From Halichondria panicea (taxonomy: Eukaryota; Porifera; Demospongiae; Suberitida; Halichondriidae): a stretch of DNA of 64,000 nt. Of this stretch, positions 60,501 through 64,000 are shown piece after piece. A program made the position numbers and the translations under genes. The DNA is taken from assembly GCF_963675165.1 (NCBI RefSeq), contig NC_087387.1:5792990-5856989 (forward strand), in the 5' to 3' direction. Position 1 is the first letter of the stretch; every line of letters begins with the position of its first letter. Below the pieces are notes generated by a model. That model made no database searches. It saw only the letters and a program-made list of their open reading frames with translations, and was not told the origin of the DNA.

Positions 60501-61955
60501 GGGATACAGAAATACCCACATACAATGAGTGAGGGAACAATCAATAATCATAATTATTGTGCCAATATTTACCGACGTCCGAGTGACCAATGACGGCTGT
60601 GACGAGGGCAAGCTCTTGTAGTGTTGCCATAGTAACCACCTGATGTTGCTCTTTGAGAACAGTCGCAAAAATCTCAGAGTGCGATCCAATCAAATCTGTC
60701 ACCTGAAATCACATGACAATGATACAACTAAAGCTGAATAACTATTATTGAAATGTAATAATTTACTACTACTTCAATGTTTTGCGAGTATCATATAATT
60801 ATTTTGTAGACAAAATTAATAGCGAAAATTTGCACCTGTGAAATTTCCCGCTATACGGTACTATACATAACATATAAACAAGCATCACCTGAGCACAGGT
60901 TACTATAATATTAAATAACTGAGGATCACCTGAGCACAGGCCTCCTTGTGATGAGCCCCAGGTGACGTCAACAAAGCCAGCAGGAACTTGAGTAGCGGGA
61001 GGAAGGCTTGACGATACCGATCACTGACACTGGGGACAAATCCATCCTGACCAATAGATTGACTGTTGCCATAGTAGCCAGCATTGTCATGGTAACTCGG
61101 ACGGTTGTCGATGAACTTGCACTGTGAGAGGTAGTTGACAGCGTTGAGTGTTACGAGTTCACGACCTCCGTACGCGTCCTTGGCAACCCGAGTGAGAAAA
61201 GCCTGCAATGTGTGTGTGAGTGTGGGTGTGGGCGTGTCACAGTGAACAACTGAATGCAGAGACACCACTTGTTCTTTTCAATCGATTGCTACCTAACAAA
61301 ATAATACCACAAGTGTTGGTCACACGAACAAACTCATTAGATCTAGTAGAACCTCGATTATCATTATCCGGCTTGGCAATTTTCATTGAAAATGGGTGTG
61401 TTCCTTAATGCGCATGCACAATTAACAGCTGTTACCATGGAGACAGGCATGTAAATAGTCTGCGCCTGCACAGACGCCCACGTGCACTAATTGTAGCACT
61501 GCAGTTAAGTGTATGTTGGATCATGGACTTGTCCAGTATATAAACCACACCCATAGGTCAAAGGTCGTCAACTATCGAAGACTCAAGTCAAGCGCAGAAC
61601 ACCAAGTGGAGAACACAACTGCTGAGTGACCTTCAGGGCCATGTAGTATGTATACTACTACTGGAAGAAAGTAGATAAAAAGTGCCGACTCAGCATGACC
61701 AACCTCCCCTTTTTTCTTCATAATAAATGCCCTTGGAATTACTTTGTTATTCATGTAGGCCTCTAGAAAGAGAGCCTCCCAAAAATTGTATAGACACACT
61801 GTTCCCCTTCTGGTCCTGCCTTGTTAATTGATTGAAACATTACAGGGCGTTATATAGTGAAGGTAGTTTTCACTTGTTTGTGGTTATGAAAACGTTCTAT
61901 GAATATAATTACAATGCAAATTCCTATTCTCTCAAAGTAACAGCATGATACGTAG

Positions 61956-61995
<40 letters not shown>

Positions 61996-64000
61996 CTAGC
62001 GTGGAGGGTAGGGGTTGGTAGATTATGCTCGAGATATTGCCTATTATGCTATTCTTTTATCCTCAAGTTAACAGCCTATTATTCTTTTCAAATCGCCTAT
62101 TTTCCCACATTATTCCCTCCAAAGCACAACATAGACCCCATGTTGTCGCACAAGTAACATCAAACTATAAATAATGGCCACACGACTCTATCTATTAGCA
62201 CTATAATGTAAAATTATCTACCAGTACTTTCAACCTACAAATGTTTATACTGTGATTCGTACTGACCTGTATTTCCAAAACCTACCTATTATTCTCATAA
62301 TTGTTATAAAGGTGCCTATTATGCCAGCATAATTCTCACCCAAAAAATGTGCCTATTATATTATGTGCCAGCATAATCTACCAACCCCTAGTGGAGGGGG
62401 GGGGGTTATTGGGGGCGTAACTGGTGGTTTGTACAAAACATACCGTGCAGTGGGTTGTTTTTGTATTCGTATTGTAGAACATTATACGAAAATAAACTAC
62501 AAAATTAATACGTTTAACGTTACTATCCTGAGCTATACAAATTACTAAAAATACGATTGGGCAGTTTATACGAAAATTTGCATTTTGGTACATTTTGCAG
62601 TCCTTAGACACTAAATATGTATGCTCTTACTTTCGCCCTATATCGGCCAATTATAATTAAGAACTTTACTCAGATGTACGAAATTAGATCTGTAATCTAG
62701 AGGCAGCATACCCGCAATTAAAATTTACTATCTAATTGAAAGAACTACCCACCATTTTTGACTCGTAGACATAGAGAGCTCTGAGTGTCTCGGGAGTGGG
62801 CGTGGTCATCTTAACGAGAGCCTCATCTTCCCATAGTACGCTAGCACAGAGGTTCTGTAGGTATCCCTTGGAGGAGAGGAACCTCAACCACACACTCGGG
62901 TAGTCCAGGGCAACAATGGCATCGAGTAGGGACAAGGAGAGCATCTGGTGTGTGAGGTGGAGGGGGTGGAGTGTGTGTGTGTGGGGGAGGGAAGGAGTGT
63001 GATGTGTGTGTGAGGTGGAGGGGGTGGAATGTGTGTGTGGGTGTGGGGATATGGTGTGTGCGTGGGGGAGGGGGTGGAGTGTGTGTAGTATGGATTAGGA
63101 ACAAAATTAATGTTAACTATAAGGTATAGTATTGTGATCTCGTACAAGCAAAGGCATGCATGCTAGCTTGGAAATTTGAATTCAATACACAAAAAAGACA
63201 GCTGCCCCACTCACCCTTGAGACAGCATGCCAGCTGCAAGCATTTTTAGCAACCATGTCCATAAACGACTCTCCAAAACTAGAAAGCACAGAGAGGTTCC
63301 CAGAGGAGAGAGTGTCTTCCTCCTTGTCAGTACGCCACAGACTAGCCTCTGCATGGGTTATAATTATATATGCATAATTATGATGACAATAATAGGCCCC
63401 TGGGATTATACATGATCACAATAATAAGCCCCTAGGGTTATACATGACCACAATAATAGCCCCCTGGGGTTATACATGATCACAATAATAAGCCCCTGGG
63501 GTTATACTATATTGGGAGATAGTGGGAAAGAAAGGAGAGAGAGTACACATTGTCTCGTATACCCTAAATCTAAATATTCGTATATAGCTCAGAACCTGTT
63601 GTACATTAATATTGCTCTAAATAAGCAAACCTTTGCACCATACGAAAATAACCCACTAAATACGGTATATGCATGGACCCAGTGGGTGCACTCACGCTTC
63701 CCCTGCCTCTCTTTCTGTCTCTTAGTGAGCACGAGGTAATACAGCAGTGCTCCACTGAGGTAGGCTCGGGCCTTCTGATTGGACGATGGAGATCGAAGGA
63801 GGTTGTCCACCAGCCCCTTGAGAATGGCGTGCAGGGGACCCACGTACAGAGAGGAGAGGCCATCACTACCATCTGCTGGAGGGAGAGAGGGGGAGGCTGG
63901 GGTTATCTACTGCCAGGGCAATTAAATGAAGTGTGCAGCACACAATGCAGTAAAGATCGAGGGAGTGTGCGATGAAATCGCGAACACCTAAGTATATTTT
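57534..64000 (-). CDS. NUP205: NUP205 copy B, 3' part, continues past right edge
   Basis: Twelve exons are visible, 5' to 3': 63872-63696, 63348-63215, 62944-62753, 61202-60930, 60702-60573, 60173-60073, 59784-59631, 59376-59135, 58927-58810, 58481-58356, 58278-58130, 57635-57534. All keep the lengths and phases of copy A. The exon at 61202-60930 (91 codons, phase 0 at both ends; FLTRVAKD…YRQAFLPLLKFLLALL) is present only here and corresponds to the human NUP205 stretch after LYTYESKM. Splicing is consistent and no internal stop was seen. The gene extends beyond 64000, where the N-terminal part is expected. Probably the functional inner-ring nucleoporin gene. A duplicated ATCACCTGAGCACAGG at 60884-60899 and 60925-60940 repeats the donor of the extra exon. 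Confidence 0.88.
59474..59555 (-). tRNA. tRNA-Ser (anticodon GCT), NUP205 copy B intron
   Basis: Identical in structure to the tRNA at 16987-17068, with which it was duplicated: same acceptor stem, GCT anticodon, the same unusual GGTTCCAATCC T-loop and a downstream T-run. Confidence 0.92.
62009..62390. mobile_element. hAT-like MITE, copy 3 (NUP205 copy B)
   Basis: Same terminal repeats as the copy at 24253 and the same 8-bp duplication GTGGAGGG (62001-62008 and 62391-62398), so it is the duplicated partner of that insertion. It retains a stretch (CCAGCATAATTCTCACCC) also present in the 3580 copy but lost from copy 2. Confidence 0.87.
63359..63510. repeat. ~32-bp tandem repeat in NUP205 copy B intron
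   Basis: About 4-5 units of TTATACATGATCACAATAAT plus AGCCCCTGGGG, orthologous to 25561-25687 with changed copy number. Confidence 0.8.

Overview
The window looks like nuclear DNA of an early-branching animal, most probably a demosponge. Evidence: short introns with GT-AG borders, recognisable metazoan ARID2 and NUP205 genes, nucleus-type tRNA genes, many small transposons, and a tandem family of SRCR-domain receptors, a family known to be expanded in sponges. The species cannot be named from the sequence alone. All exon models were built by eye from splice sites, codon phase and remembered family motifs.

Layout. (1) 1-2706, minus: a single-exon secreted or surface protein of the parallel beta-helix type, running off the left edge. 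(2) 2707-6664: mostly non-coding, with a two-exon signal-peptide gene fragment, a 36-bp inverted duplication and MITE-like transposons. (3) 6665-14937, plus: a complete 16-exon ARID2 gene (PBAF chromatin-remodelling subunit). (4) 15167-33370, minus: NUP205 copy A (inner-ring nucleoporin). It lacks about the first 450 residues, lacks one internal 91-codon exon, and carries several transposon insertions, including a 3.4-kb TA-flanked element that holds a giant palindromic minisatellite. (5) 33554-56850, plus: a cluster of 14 receptor genes and gene remnants (called S1-S14 here). (6) 57200-64000: a second copy of the ARID2 terminal exon followed by NUP205 copy B (minus), which keeps the exon missing from copy A and continues past the right edge.

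The most interesting system is region 5. The intact members are type I membrane proteins: signal peptide, one or two SRCR domains, stalk, one TM segment with a conserved W-I-x-S-C end, and a tyrosine-rich tail. The tails combine an NPxY motif with pairs of YxxI/L motifs. In S1, S9 and S12 (and in the tail of the S13 pseudogene) the pair has the canonical ITAM spacing of 6-8 residues. Ectodomain introns are all phase 1 and the TM-to-tail intron is always phase 2. Ectodomains, TM exons and tail exons have been mixed between genes in a way that keeps this rule. Five genes look fully intact (S1, S9, S10, S11, S12), two look tailless (S7, S14) and the others carry frameshifts or stops. NPxY plus ITAM in one chain suggests endocytic or phagocytic signalling receptors for recognition, as in Draper/MEGF10-type receptors; this is inference.

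Regions 3-6 fit one event: a tandem duplication from the last ARID2 intron into a NUP205 intron, with the receptor cluster sitting at the duplication junction. On that model copy B is the full-length NUP205 and copy A is a decaying 5'-truncated copy. An assembly artefact (unmerged haplotypes) is the main alternative.
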